Positions 47,774-55,417 of a stretch of 64,000 bases of DNA are shown in pieces (positions within the stretch are counted from its first letter, which is position 1; every line of letters begins with the position of its first letter). The position numbers were made by a program, and so were the translations under genes. The notes beneath the pieces were generated by a model. That model saw only the letters and a program-made list of their open reading frames with translations, searched no databases and was not told where the DNA came from. This DNA is from Streptomyces sp. DT2A-34 (GTDB taxonomy: Bacteria > Actinomycetota > Actinomycetes > Streptomycetales > Streptomycetaceae): assembly GCF_030499515.1 (NCBI RefSeq), contig NZ_JASTWJ010000001.1, forward strand, positions 1,984,001 to 2,048,000, read 5' to 3'.

Positions 47774-49111
47774 TCAGCGGAAGCGGTTGATGGCGTCCAG
47801 ATGCCGGTCACGCGTATCCGGGTCGGTGATGCCGAGCCCTTCATGCGGCGCCAGGCACAGCACGCCCACCTTGCCCTGGTGCAGGTTGCGGTGGACCTCG
47901 TGCACGGCCTCGCCGACGTCCGGCAGCGGGAATACCTTCGACAGGGTGGGGTGGATCCTGCCCTTGCACACCAGGCGGTTGGCCTCCCATGCCTCCCGGT
48001 AGTTGGCGAAGTGCGTGCCGACGATCCGCTTCAGGGACATCCACAGGTAGCGGTTGTCGTATTCGTGGGTGTAGCCGGAGGTAGAGGCGCAGGTCACGAT
48101 CGTGCCGCCCTTGCGGGCGACGTACACGCTGGCTCCGAACGTCTCACGTCCGGGGTGTTCGAAGACGATGTCGATGTCCTCACCCCCCGTCAGTTCGCGG
48201 ATGCGCGTGCCGAAGCGCCGCCACTCCTTCGGGTCCTGGGTGTATTCGTCCTTCCAGAACCGGTAGCCCTCGGCGCCGCGGTCGATGACCGCCTCTGCGC
48301 CCATCGCGCGGCAGATCTCCGCCTTCTGAGGGGAGGAGACCACGCACACCGGGAAGGCGCCGCCGGCCAGCGCGAGCTGGGTCGCGAAGGAGCCGAGTCC
48401 GCCGCTGGCGCCCCAGATGAGGACGTTGTCGCCCTGCTTCATCCCGGCGCCGTTGCGTGAGACCAGCTGCCGGTAGGCAGTGGAGTTGACCAGGCCGGGT
48501 GAGGCGGACTCCTCCCAGCTGAGGTGGCGTGCCTTCGGCATCAGCTGGTTCGCCTTGACCAAGGCCAGTTCGGCCAGGCCCCCGAAGTTCGTCTCGAAGC
48601 CCCAGATCCGCTGCTGCGGATCGAGCAGGGTGTCCCCGTGCCCCTCGGCGCTCTCCAGCTCGACGGACAGGCAGTGCGCGACCACCCGGTCGCCGGGCGC
48701 CCAGGAGCTAACCCCCGGGCCGGTGCGCAAGACAACACCGGCGAGGTCGGAGCCGATGACGTGGTATGGCAGGTCGTGCCGGCGGGCCTGGTCGTGGAGC
48801 CTGCCGTAGCGCTCCAGGAAGTGGAAGGTCGGCATCGGCTCGAAGATCGAGGACCACACGGTGTTGTAGTTCACCGAGCTGGCCATGACCGCGACCAGCA
48901 CTTCGCCGAGGCCGGGTTCGGGCGTCGGGACGTCCTGTACGTGGAGGGTTTTGCGCGGATCCTTGTCGGCCGTCGCCATTCCCTCGAAAGCATCGGTGTC
49001 GGATTTACGGACGACAGCTCCCCGATAGCTCTCCGGAATTTGAATTCCGGCGAAATCGGCGCCTGACGCGTCGTCGGAGAGAGCAGCACTGACTATTTCC
49101 TGCACAACCAC
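47774..49111 (-). CDS. ccr: Crotonyl-CoA carboxylase/reductase
   Basis: NADPH-dependent enzyme of the medium-chain dehydrogenase family that reduces and carboxylates crotonyl-CoA or related enoyl-CoAs to alkylmalonyl-CoA; about 445 aa, the usual length. It has [31 protein letters not shown], the nucleotide fold WGASGGLGS, and [20 protein letters not shown]. These carry the counterparts of the Asn, Phe-Glu and His that hold CO2 in characterised enzymes. GTG at 49111 is chosen because AGGAG lies 10 bases upstream; the frame is open to 49192. It heads the leftward nrpsB-nrpsA unit. No polyketide synthase is present in the window, so its product must serve another step or a synthase outside. Confidence 0.9.
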   Translation of the reverse strand: MVVQEIVSAALSDDASGADFAGIQIPESYRGAVVRKSDTDAFEGMATADKDPRKTLHVQDVPTPEPGLGEVLVAVMASSVNYNTVWSSIFEPMPTFHFLERYGRLHDQARRHDLPYHVIGSDLAGVVLRTGPGVSSWAPGDRVVAHCLSVELESAEGHGDTLLDPQQRIWGFETNFGGLAELALVKANQLMPKARHLSWEESASPGLVNSTAYRQLVSRNGAGMKQGDNVLIWGASGGLGSFATQLALAGGAFPVCVVSSPQKAEICRAMGAEAVIDRGAEGYRFWKDEYTQDPKEWRRFGTRIRELTGGEDIDIVFEHPGRETFGASVYVARKGGTIVTCASTSGYTHEYDNRYLWMSLKRIVGTHFANYREAWEANRLVCKGRIHPTLSKVFPLPDVGEAVHEVHRNLHQGKVGVLCLAPHEGLGITDPDTRDRHLDAINRFR

Positions 49112-49304
49112 TCGTTTCTCACTCCTGCGGAGCGACTCTGCGGCATGCCCGCTGTGCTGGGATTTCGGCAGTCTAGGGTCGGGCCGGTGCATCGCCGCAT
49201 CACCAGCCTTGGTAGTGGTCGCCGACTACTCACTCAGGTGATGTGTGGTGCCGGCGGCCCGTGCCACTGTCGGTCCGGTAGGCACGCGAAAGAGACGAGG
49301 TGCC
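49112..49304. promoter_or_regulatory. Divergent promoter region of the peptide cluster
   Basis: All leftward (ccr-nrpsB-nrpsA) and rightward (nrpsC onward) core genes diverge from here. An imperfect palindrome AGTGGTCG-C-CGACTACT lies at 49214-49230 with one mismatch and could be an operator. I cannot place -10/-35 elements confidently. Confidence 0.4.
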
Positions 49305-52300
49305 ATGCCTGAGCTGGACAAGCACACCGCCTTGCCCCTGACCGCCGCGCAACTGGAGATCTGGCTCTCGTTGCAGATCCTGGGAAATCCCCGCATCGCG
49401 TCGGTGGAGCGGGAGATATTCGGCCCGCTGAAGCTGTGGGCGTTCGAGGCCGCGCTGCGGCGGGTGGTCTCGGAGACGGACTCCTTGCACACGTACTTCG
49501 TCTCCGACGGCCCGCTGGTGCGGCAGGTGGCGGATCCGTCGCTCGCATGGGATCTGACGGTCGTCGACCTGCGCGGCGCGGACGATCCGCGCGCGGCGGC
49601 CGACGCCTGGGTCGACACCCACTGGAACCGTGCCTATCCCACCGACCGTGGGCCGCTGTTCCACTACGCGCTGCTCGTCCTCGGCCCGGACCACTTCCGG
49701 TGGCATCAGCAGTATCACCAGATCATGGGCGACATCTCGGCGTTCTCCCTCGTCGAGCGGCGGGTCGCGGAGGTCTACCGCGCCCTGGTGCGCGGCGAGG
49801 CGGTGCCGGACCCCGGATACGGCTCCCTCGCCGGCCTGGTCGACGAGGAGCTGGCGTACCAGGAGTCCGACGAGTACGCCGCCGACCGGCGGTTCTGGCT
49901 GGAGCGGGCCGAGGAGGGCCTCAGCCCGTCCCTGCTGACCGGCGGGCCGGGCGTCGGCTGGGACGCGGCCGAGGTGACCCGCGGCTGTGTGCGCGCCGAC
50001 CAGGTGAGCATCGGGCTGGCCGGGCTGAACCGGGCGGCCGACGCGGCCGGGGTGCGGCGCTCCGCCGTGCTCATCGCGACGATGGCGGCGTACGTCGGCG
50101 CGATGAACGGCACGGCGGACGTCGTGCTGAACCTGCCGGTGAGCGCCCGCGTGGGCCCCGTCGCCCAGGCCACTCCGGGCGTGCTGTCGAACATCCTGCC
50201 CCTGCGTCTGCGCATCGACAGCCAGGCACCGTTCACCGCACTCGCCCGGCAAGCCGCAGAGGAGGTACGCCGGGTGATGCGCCACCAGCGTTTCCGCAAC
50301 GAACACCTCGTGCGCGAGATCGGCACGACCTCGGCGGGCCAGGAGCTGCCGGGCATCACCGTGAACATCATCTCCGGCGGCGACCTGGACTTCGACGGCC
50401 CTCGCACGGAGCGGGAGATCTTCTTCGCCTGCCCGGTCGACCTGATGACGGGTTTCTGCGTCAGCGGCGACCGAGTACTGGTGTCGTTCCTCGCCAATCC
50501 CGAGCTGTGGGACGGGGTGGGTGTGAGGGGGCATCAGGAGCGGTTCCTGCGGGTGCTGGAGCAGGTGGTGGCTGATCCGGGGATGCGGGTGGGGTCGGTG
50601 GACCTGCTGGTGGAGGGTGAGCATGAGCGGCTTGAGGGGTGGAACAACACGGAGTGCGAGGTGCCGGGGGGCAGCTGGGTGGAGTTGTGGCGGGCCCAGG
50701 TCGCGTCGACGCCGGACGCGGTGGCAGTGGTGAGTCCGGACGAGGACGAAGAGCCGCTGACCTACGCGGAATTGGACGCGCGGGCGAGCCGGCTGGCGCA
50801 CTGGCTGCGGGGGCGGGGTGTGGGTCCGGAGGGGGTGGTGGCGATCGCCGTCCCGCGGAGTGTGGAGATGGTGGTGGCAATCCTGGGGGTGCTGAAGGCG
50901 GGGGCGTCGTATCTGCCGCTGGACCTCGCGTATCCGGCGGAGCGGACGGCGTTCATGTTGGAGGACTCCCGTCCCGCGCTGGTCCTGACCACGACCGCCG
51001 CCGCGGACGAACTGCCCGTGCGGGCGGTGGCGTTGGACGGTCCCGCGGCCACCGAGATCGCCGCACAGCCGGCCGCGGAGGTCTCGGTGGCGGTACGGCC
51101 GGAGCATCCCGCCTACGTCATCTACACCTCGGGGTCGACAGGCCGGCCGAAGGGTGTGGTGGTTCCGCACCGAGGGGTCGTGAACTACGTGTCGTGGTTG
51201 CAGGCCGAGTTCCCCGTCGGGCCCGGGGACCGGTTGCTGCACAAGACGCCGGTCACGTTCGACGTGTCCGTGCGGGAGTTGCTGTGGCCGCTGGCTGCGG
51301 GCGCGGCGGTGGTACTCGCACGGCCCGGCGGGCAGGGTGACGCTCGCTACATCGCCGAGCTGATCACCGCCGAAGGGGTGACGGGGGCGCATTTCGTGCC
51401 CTCGATGCTGGAGGTCTTCGCCCAGGAACCGACGGCTGCCGGGTGTACGAGTCTGCGGTGGGTGATGTGCAGCGGGGAAGCCCTGTCCGCGTCCACCGTG
51501 GGCCGGCTGACCGCGATGGTGGATGTGCCGGTCCACAACCTCTACGGCCCGACCGAGGCGTCCGTGGACGTGACGGTGTGCCGTGACGTCACCCCTCAGG
51601 GCCCGGTCCCGATCGGCGGGCCCGTGGCCAACACCCGCCTGTACGTCCTGGACTCCGCTCTGCGTCTCGTCCCGCCGGGTGTGCCCGGCAAGCTGTACCT
51701 GGCCGGCGCGGGGCTCGCCCGCGGATACGCCCGGCGACCAGCACTGACCGCTCAGCGGTTCGTGGCCTGTCCCTTCGCACCGGGCGAGCGCATGTACCGC
51801 ACAGGGGACGTGGTGCGCAGGCGGCGGGATGGGCTGCTGGACTACCTGGGGCGGGCGGACGACCAGGTCAAGATCCGCGGGTTCCGCATCGAACCCGGCG
51901 AAATCGAAGCCACGTTGCTACGCCATCCGGAGGTCGCGCAGGCCGCCGTCACCGTCCACGAGGAACCCACCGGCCCCCGCCGACTGACCGCCTACCTCAC
52001 CCCCGCCCAGGGCACCGCCGCGCTGGACGGTGTGGAGGTGCGGGAGTTCGCGGCTGGCCGGCTGCCCGAGTACATGGTCCCGGCGGTGTGTGTGGTCCTG
52101 GACGCACTCCCGCTGACCCCGAACGGGAAACTCGACCGGCGGGCCTTGCCCGCTCCCGACTTCACCGCCCTCACCACCTCTCGCCCCGCCCGCACCCCAC
52201 AGGAGGAGGCGCTGTGCAGCATGTTCGCCGACCTCCTCGGTGTCCCCGGTGTCGGGATCGACGACAACCTGTTCACGCTCGGCGGGGACTCCCTCCTCGC

Positions 52301-52424
52301 CGTCCGGCTCGCGGCCCGCGCCCAGACCGAGCTCGGCACCCACATCACCCTCCGCGACGTCTTCCACACCCCCACCCCCGTCGGCCTGGCCCGTGTGCAC
52401 GCAGACCGGCTCGGTCCGGCGTGA
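49305..52424 (+). CDS. Non-ribosomal peptide synthetase NrpsC, C-A-T with degenerate C domain
   Basis: Single-module synthetase of 1,039 aa. ATG 49305 ([20 protein letters not shown]) has GAGG upstream; the frame is open from 49245. The C domain (about 8-420) is EntF-like, but its active-site motif reads YHQIMGD, so Gln139 stands where NrpsB has catalytic His139. Condensation is therefore doubtful. The A domain (about 450-930) has [11 protein letters not shown] and [16 protein letters not shown] and the by-eye code DVRHMSLVD(K), nearly identical to NrpsB A1. The carrier domain has Ser996 in LGGDSLLA. There is no TE, E or docking domain that I can recognise. It probably loads the first residue and heads the rightward operon. 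Confidence 0.92.
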   Translation: MPELDKHTALPLTAAQLEIWLSLQILGNPRIASVEREIFGPLKLWAFEAALRRVVSETDSLHTYFVSDGPLVRQVADPSLAWDLTVVDLRGADDPRAAADAWVDTHWNRAYPTDRGPLFHYALLVLGPDHFRWHQQYHQIMGDISAFSLVERRVAEVYRALVRGEAVPDPGYGSLAGLVDEELAYQESDEYAADRRFWLERAEEGLSPSLLTGGPGVGWDAAEVTRGCVRADQVSIGLAGLNRAADAAGVRRSAVLIATMAAYVGAMNGTADVVLNLPVSARVGPVAQATPGVLSNILPLRLRIDSQAPFTALARQAAEEVRRVMRHQRFRNEHLVREIGTTSAGQELPGITVNIISGGDLDFDGPRTEREIFFACPVDLMTGFCVSGDRVLVSFLANPELWDGVGVRGHQERFLRVLEQVVADPGMRVGSVDLLVEGEHERLEGWNNTECEVPGGSWVELWRAQVASTPDAVAVVSPDEDEEPLTYAELDARASRLAHWLRGRGVGPEGVVAIAVPRSVEMVVAILGVLKAGASYLPLDLAYPAERTAFMLEDSRPALVLTTTAAADELPVRAVALDGPAATEIAAQPAAEVSVAVRPEHPAYVIYTSGSTGRPKGVVVPHRGVVNYVSWLQAEFPVGPGDRLLHKTPVTFDVSVRELLWPLAAGAAVVLARPGGQGDARYIAELITAEGVTGAHFVPSMLEVFAQEPTAAGCTSLRWVMCSGEALSASTVGRLTAMVDVPVHNLYGPTEASVDVTVCRDVTPQGPVPIGGPVANTRLYVLDSALRLVPPGVPGKLYLAGAGLARGYARRPALTAQRFVACPFAPGERMYRTGDVVRRRRDGLLDYLGRADDQVKIRGFRIEPGEIEATLLRHPEVAQAAVTVHEEPTGPRRLTAYLTPAQGTAALDGVEVREFAAGRLPEYMVPAVCVVLDALPLTPNGKLDRRALPAPDFTALTTSRPARTPQEEALCSMFADLLGVPGVGIDDNLFTLGGDSLLAVRLAARAQTELGTHITLRDVFHTPTPVGLARVHADRLGPA

Positions 52425-52469
52425 GCGCGGCGGCCTCTCCCTCGACCACACCGCACCCGAGCGAGGACC

Positions 52470-53294
52470 ATGTCTGAGATCCACGATCTGCGAGACGCCG
52501 TGGCGAAGCTGATCCACGACGGCGACACCGTCGCCCTGGAGGGCTTCACGCACCTGATCCCCTTTCGCGCCGCGCACGAGATCATCCGCCAGGGTATGAC
52601 CGACCTCACGCTGGTGCGCATGACCCCGGACCTCCTCTACGACCAGCTCATCGGCGTGGGGGCGGCCCAAAAGCTCGTCTTCTCCTGGGGCGGCAGTCCC
52701 GGTGTGGGTTCGCTGCACCGGTTCCGCGACGCGGTGGAGAACGGCTGGCCGCGCCCGCTGGAACTGGACGAGCACAGCCACGCCGGCATGGTGAACCGCT
52801 ATGTCGCGGGCGCCTCACGGCTGCCGTTCGCCGTCCTGCGCGGTTACCGGGGCAACGACATCGCCGGCCGCACCGAGTCCGTCGCCCCCGTCGTCTGTCC
52901 GTTCACCGGCGAGGAGCTGACCGCGGTCGCCGCCCTCAACCCGGATGTGACCGTCATCCACGCCCAGCGGGCCGACCGGGCCGGCAACGTCCAGCTCTGG
53001 GGTCTGCTCGGGGTGCAGAAGGAGGCGGTCCTCGCGGCCGACCGGGTGCTGGTCACGGTGGAGGAGCTGGTCGACCGCCTCACTCCGGTTCCGGGCGCGA
53101 TCACCCTGCCCGCCTGGGTCGTCGACGCCGTCGCGGTCGTCCCCGGCGGCGCCCACCCGTCGTACGCCGCCGGATACAGCAGCCGCGACAACGACTACTA
53201 CCGGGCGTGGAGCGAGGTGTCCCGAGACCGCGCGGTCTTCGGGAACTGGGTCGAGGAGAACATCCTGCGCACGGAGGGGGCGACCGCTCGATGA
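52470..53294 (+). CDS. CoA-transferase family protein, subunit A (IpdA/GctA-like)
   Basis: Family I CoA-transferase alpha-type subunit, 274 aa. It begins MSEIHDLRDAVAKLIHDGDTVALEGF, with a GGSPGVGSLHRFR loop, HSHAGMVNRYVAGASRLPF, and VTVIHAQRADRAGNVQLWG, a family hallmark. It resembles glutaconate CoA-transferase A and the mycobacterial cholesterol-ring hydrolase IpdA more than the succinyl-CoA:3-oxoacid type. GAGG lies 5 bases before the ATG. It overlaps the B subunit gene and sits between nrpsC and mbtH. It could move CoA between acids, or hydrolyse a carbon-carbon bond in a CoA ester. The link to Ccr through acyl-CoA chemistry is inference. Confidence 0.82.
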   Translation: MSEIHDLRDAVAKLIHDGDTVALEGFTHLIPFRAAHEIIRQGMTDLTLVRMTPDLLYDQLIGVGAAQKLVFSWGGSPGVGSLHRFRDAVENGWPRPLELDEHSHAGMVNRYVAGASRLPFAVLRGYRGNDIAGRTESVAPVVCPFTGEELTAVAALNPDVTVIHAQRADRAGNVQLWGLLGVQKEAVLAADRVLVTVEELVDRLTPVPGAITLPAWVVDAVAVVPGGAHPSYAAGYSSRDNDYYRAWSEVSRDRAVFGNWVEENILRTEGATAR

Positions 53295-54082
53295 CCGGGA
53301 CATCGACCGCTGAGCAGACCCACGTCACCGGGGACGAGCTGATGGAGGTCTGCGCCGCCCGAGCGCTGGCCGGGGCCAGGACCTGTCTGGCGGGCGTCGG
53401 CATCCCCAGCACGGCGGCCAACCTCGCCCGCCGGACGTACCATCCGGATCTCGTCGTGATCTACGAGTCGGGCGTCATCGGCTCCAAGCCCAGCCGGCTG
53501 CCGCTCTCCATCGCCGACGGCGAACTCGCGGAGACCGCGGACCTGGTGATCCCGATGCCGGAGATGTTCAACTACTGGATCCAGGGCGGCCGCATCGACA
53601 TCGGCTTCCTGGGCGCCGCCCAGGTGGACCGGTTCGCCAACATCAACAGCACCGCCGTGGACCGCGGGCCGGAGCTGCCCGAGAAACGCCTCCCCGGCGC
53701 CGGCGGCGCGCCCGAGATCGCCGCGCACTGCGGCGGTGTACTGATCGTGGTGCGGCACACCACCCGCAACTTCGTGGCGAAGGCGGACTTCGTGACGACC
53801 TTCGGCCACGGCTCGGGACCCGGTGACCGCAAGAGGTTCGGGCTGCCCGGCGCCGGGCCGGTCGCCGTCATCACCGACCTGGGCGTCCTGCGGCCGGATC
53901 CGGCCACGGCGGAACTCGTCCTCACCGAGGTGCATCCCGGAGTGACGGTCGACCAGGTACGGGCCGCGACGGGCTGGGACCTCCGCGTCGCCGACCCCCT
54001 GGGCGTCACCGAACCGCCCACCCGCGAGGAACTCGCCGCGCTGCGCGCCCTGAAGAACGCGGACGGCGCCGCGAAGCGCTGA
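53291..54082 (+). CDS. CoA-transferase family protein, subunit B (IpdB/GctB-like)
   Basis: Beta-type partner, 263 aa, starting at ATG 53291, which overlaps the alpha-subunit stop (ATGA). It contains [38 protein letters not shown] (Glu in the position where CoA-transferases have the catalytic ENG/E-G-G motif), [16 protein letters not shown], and [13 protein letters not shown]. The retained Glu in YESGVIG allows real transferase activity, but the IpdB-like surroundings also allow a hydrolase role. The two subunits should form an A2B2 complex. Confidence 0.82.
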   Translation: MTGTSTAEQTHVTGDELMEVCAARALAGARTCLAGVGIPSTAANLARRTYHPDLVVIYESGVIGSKPSRLPLSIADGELAETADLVIPMPEMFNYWIQGGRIDIGFLGAAQVDRFANINSTAVDRGPELPEKRLPGAGGAPEIAAHCGGVLIVVRHTTRNFVAKADFVTTFGHGSGPGDRKRFGLPGAGPVAVITDLGVLRPDPATAELVLTEVHPGVTVDQVRAATGWDLRVADPLGVTEPPTREELAALRALKNADGAAKR

Positions 54083-54114
54083 AGGACCTCACCCTCCGGA
54101 GAAAGGAAAACGCT

Positions 54115-54345
54115 GTGGCCGACAACCCCTTCGACGACGAGGACAGCACGTTCCTCGTACTGGTCAACGACGAGAACCAGCACTCGCTCTGGCCCCTTTT
54201 CGCCGACGTCCCGGCGGGCTGGAGCACCGTGCACGGCCCGGCTCCCCGCGCCGCGTGCCTGGACTACATCGAGCGTGAGTGGACCGACATGCGTCCCGCG
54301 AGCCTCGTACGCGCCATGAGCGCGGCCGCCGAGGGCGACCGGTAG
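54115..54345 (+). CDS. MbtH-like protein
   Basis: Small NRPS accessory protein, 76 aa, that binds and activates adenylation domains. It carries the family signature: [31 protein letters not shown], and EREWTDMRP with the conserved Trp residues. The start is GTG at 54115, with AAAGGA about 8 bases upstream. It lies 32 bases behind the CoA-transferase genes and 49 before hmaS, inside the biosynthetic operon. Confidence 0.97.
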   Translation: MADNPFDDEDSTFLVLVNDENQHSLWPLFADVPAGWSTVHGPAPRAACLDYIEREWTDMRPASLVRAMSAAAEGDR

Positions 54346-54394
54346 CGGTCGCGGCCCCCGGCCGACGCAGCCCCCCACAACGTACGGAGACCCC

Positions 54395-55417
54395 ATGACT
54401 GTTCACGGCATCGCGTATCTCGACCTCTACACACAGGACCGGGCGTCCACGACCGACTACTTCGCCGGCCTGGGCTTCACGCCGATCGCGGAGTCCCAGG
54501 GCGACGATCGCAGCTCCACCCTGCTCCGGCAGGGCGACCTGCGGCTCGCCGTGACGTCGGGACCGGCGGTGCGGGACTTCCTGGACAAGCACGGGGACGG
54601 TGTCGCGGACATAGCCCTGACCTGTGACGACGTCTCGGCGGCCGTGGGGCGCGCGGTGGCGGCCGGTGCGGCCGACCTCGGTTCCCCCTACAGCGCGCCC
54701 GTCGTGTCGGGGTTCGGGGACGTACGGCACACCCTGCTGCCCGTGGCCGAGGGCGACCCCGGCCGGACTCCGCCCACCGGCCGCTGGATGCCGGTCGCGG
54801 CCTCCGTCCCGCGGCCGCCGCAGACCGTCCGGCTGCTGGACCACATCGCGGTCTGCGTCGAGGGCGGCCGACTCGGCGAGTACGCCGACTTCTACCGGGA
54901 CGCCTTCGCCTTCACGCACTACTCGGCCGAGTACGTGGCGCTCGGCGGGCAGGCCATGGACTCCGTCGTGGTGCGCAGCGCGTCGGAGAACGTCACCTTC
55001 ACCCTGGTCGCACCCGACCCCGGCAAGGAGGCCGGCCAGCTCGAAGCCTTCCTGGAGCGCAACGGGGGGCCCGGAGTGCAGCATCTGGCGTTCCTCGTCG
55101 ACGACATCGTCTCCGCGGTGCGCCGGTTCCGGGAGGACGGGGGCGTGGAGTTCCTGAGCACGCCGGACAGCTACTACGACATGCTCAGCGACCGGCTGCC
55201 CGACCTGGCGGACCGGATCGAGGACCTACAGGACGCGCAGGTGCTGGCCGACAGCGACGAGTGGGGGCATCTGATGCAGTTGTTCACCAAGTCACCGTAC
55301 GAACGCAACACCCTCTTCTTCGAGCTGATTCAGCGTCAGGGCTCGCGAGGGTTCGGCAGCGCGAACATCCGGGCCCTGTACGAGGCCGTCGAGCGCGACC
55401 GGCTCGCCGCCTCGTGA
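54395..55417 (+). CDS. hmaS: 4-hydroxymandelate synthase
   Basis: Non-haem Fe(II) dioxygenase, 340 aa, converting 4-hydroxyphenylpyruvate to (S)-4-hydroxymandelate, the first step to 4-hydroxyphenylglycine. The three iron ligands are His150 (LLDHIAV), His230 (GVQHLAF) and Glu310 (LFFELI), with the same spacing as in known HmaS. It is related to hydroxyphenylpyruvate dioxygenase; the ending GFGSANIRALYEAVERD and the gene neighbours Hmo and HpgT mark it as HmaS rather than HPPD. GGAG lies 6 bases before the ATG. The stop overlaps the next gene's GTG. Confidence 0.95.
   Translation: MTVHGIAYLDLYTQDRASTTDYFAGLGFTPIAESQGDDRSSTLLRQGDLRLAVTSGPAVRDFLDKHGDGVADIALTCDDVSAAVGRAVAAGAADLGSPYSAPVVSGFGDVRHTLLPVAEGDPGRTPPTGRWMPVAASVPRPPQTVRLLDHIAVCVEGGRLGEYADFYRDAFAFTHYSAEYVALGGQAMDSVVVRSASENVTFTLVAPDPGKEAGQLEAFLERNGGPGVQHLAFLVDDIVSAVRRFREDGGVEFLSTPDSYYDMLSDRLPDLADRIEDLQDAQVLADSDEWGHLMQLFTKSPYERNTLFFELIQRQGSRGFGSANIRALYEAVERDRLAAS

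Noticed and set aside
54395..55417. 4-hydroxyphenylpyruvate dioxygenase of tyrosine catabolism
   Set aside because: The same fold and ligands occur in both, but the C-terminal signature and the adjacent Hmo-HpgT fusion favour 4-hydroxymandelate synthase.
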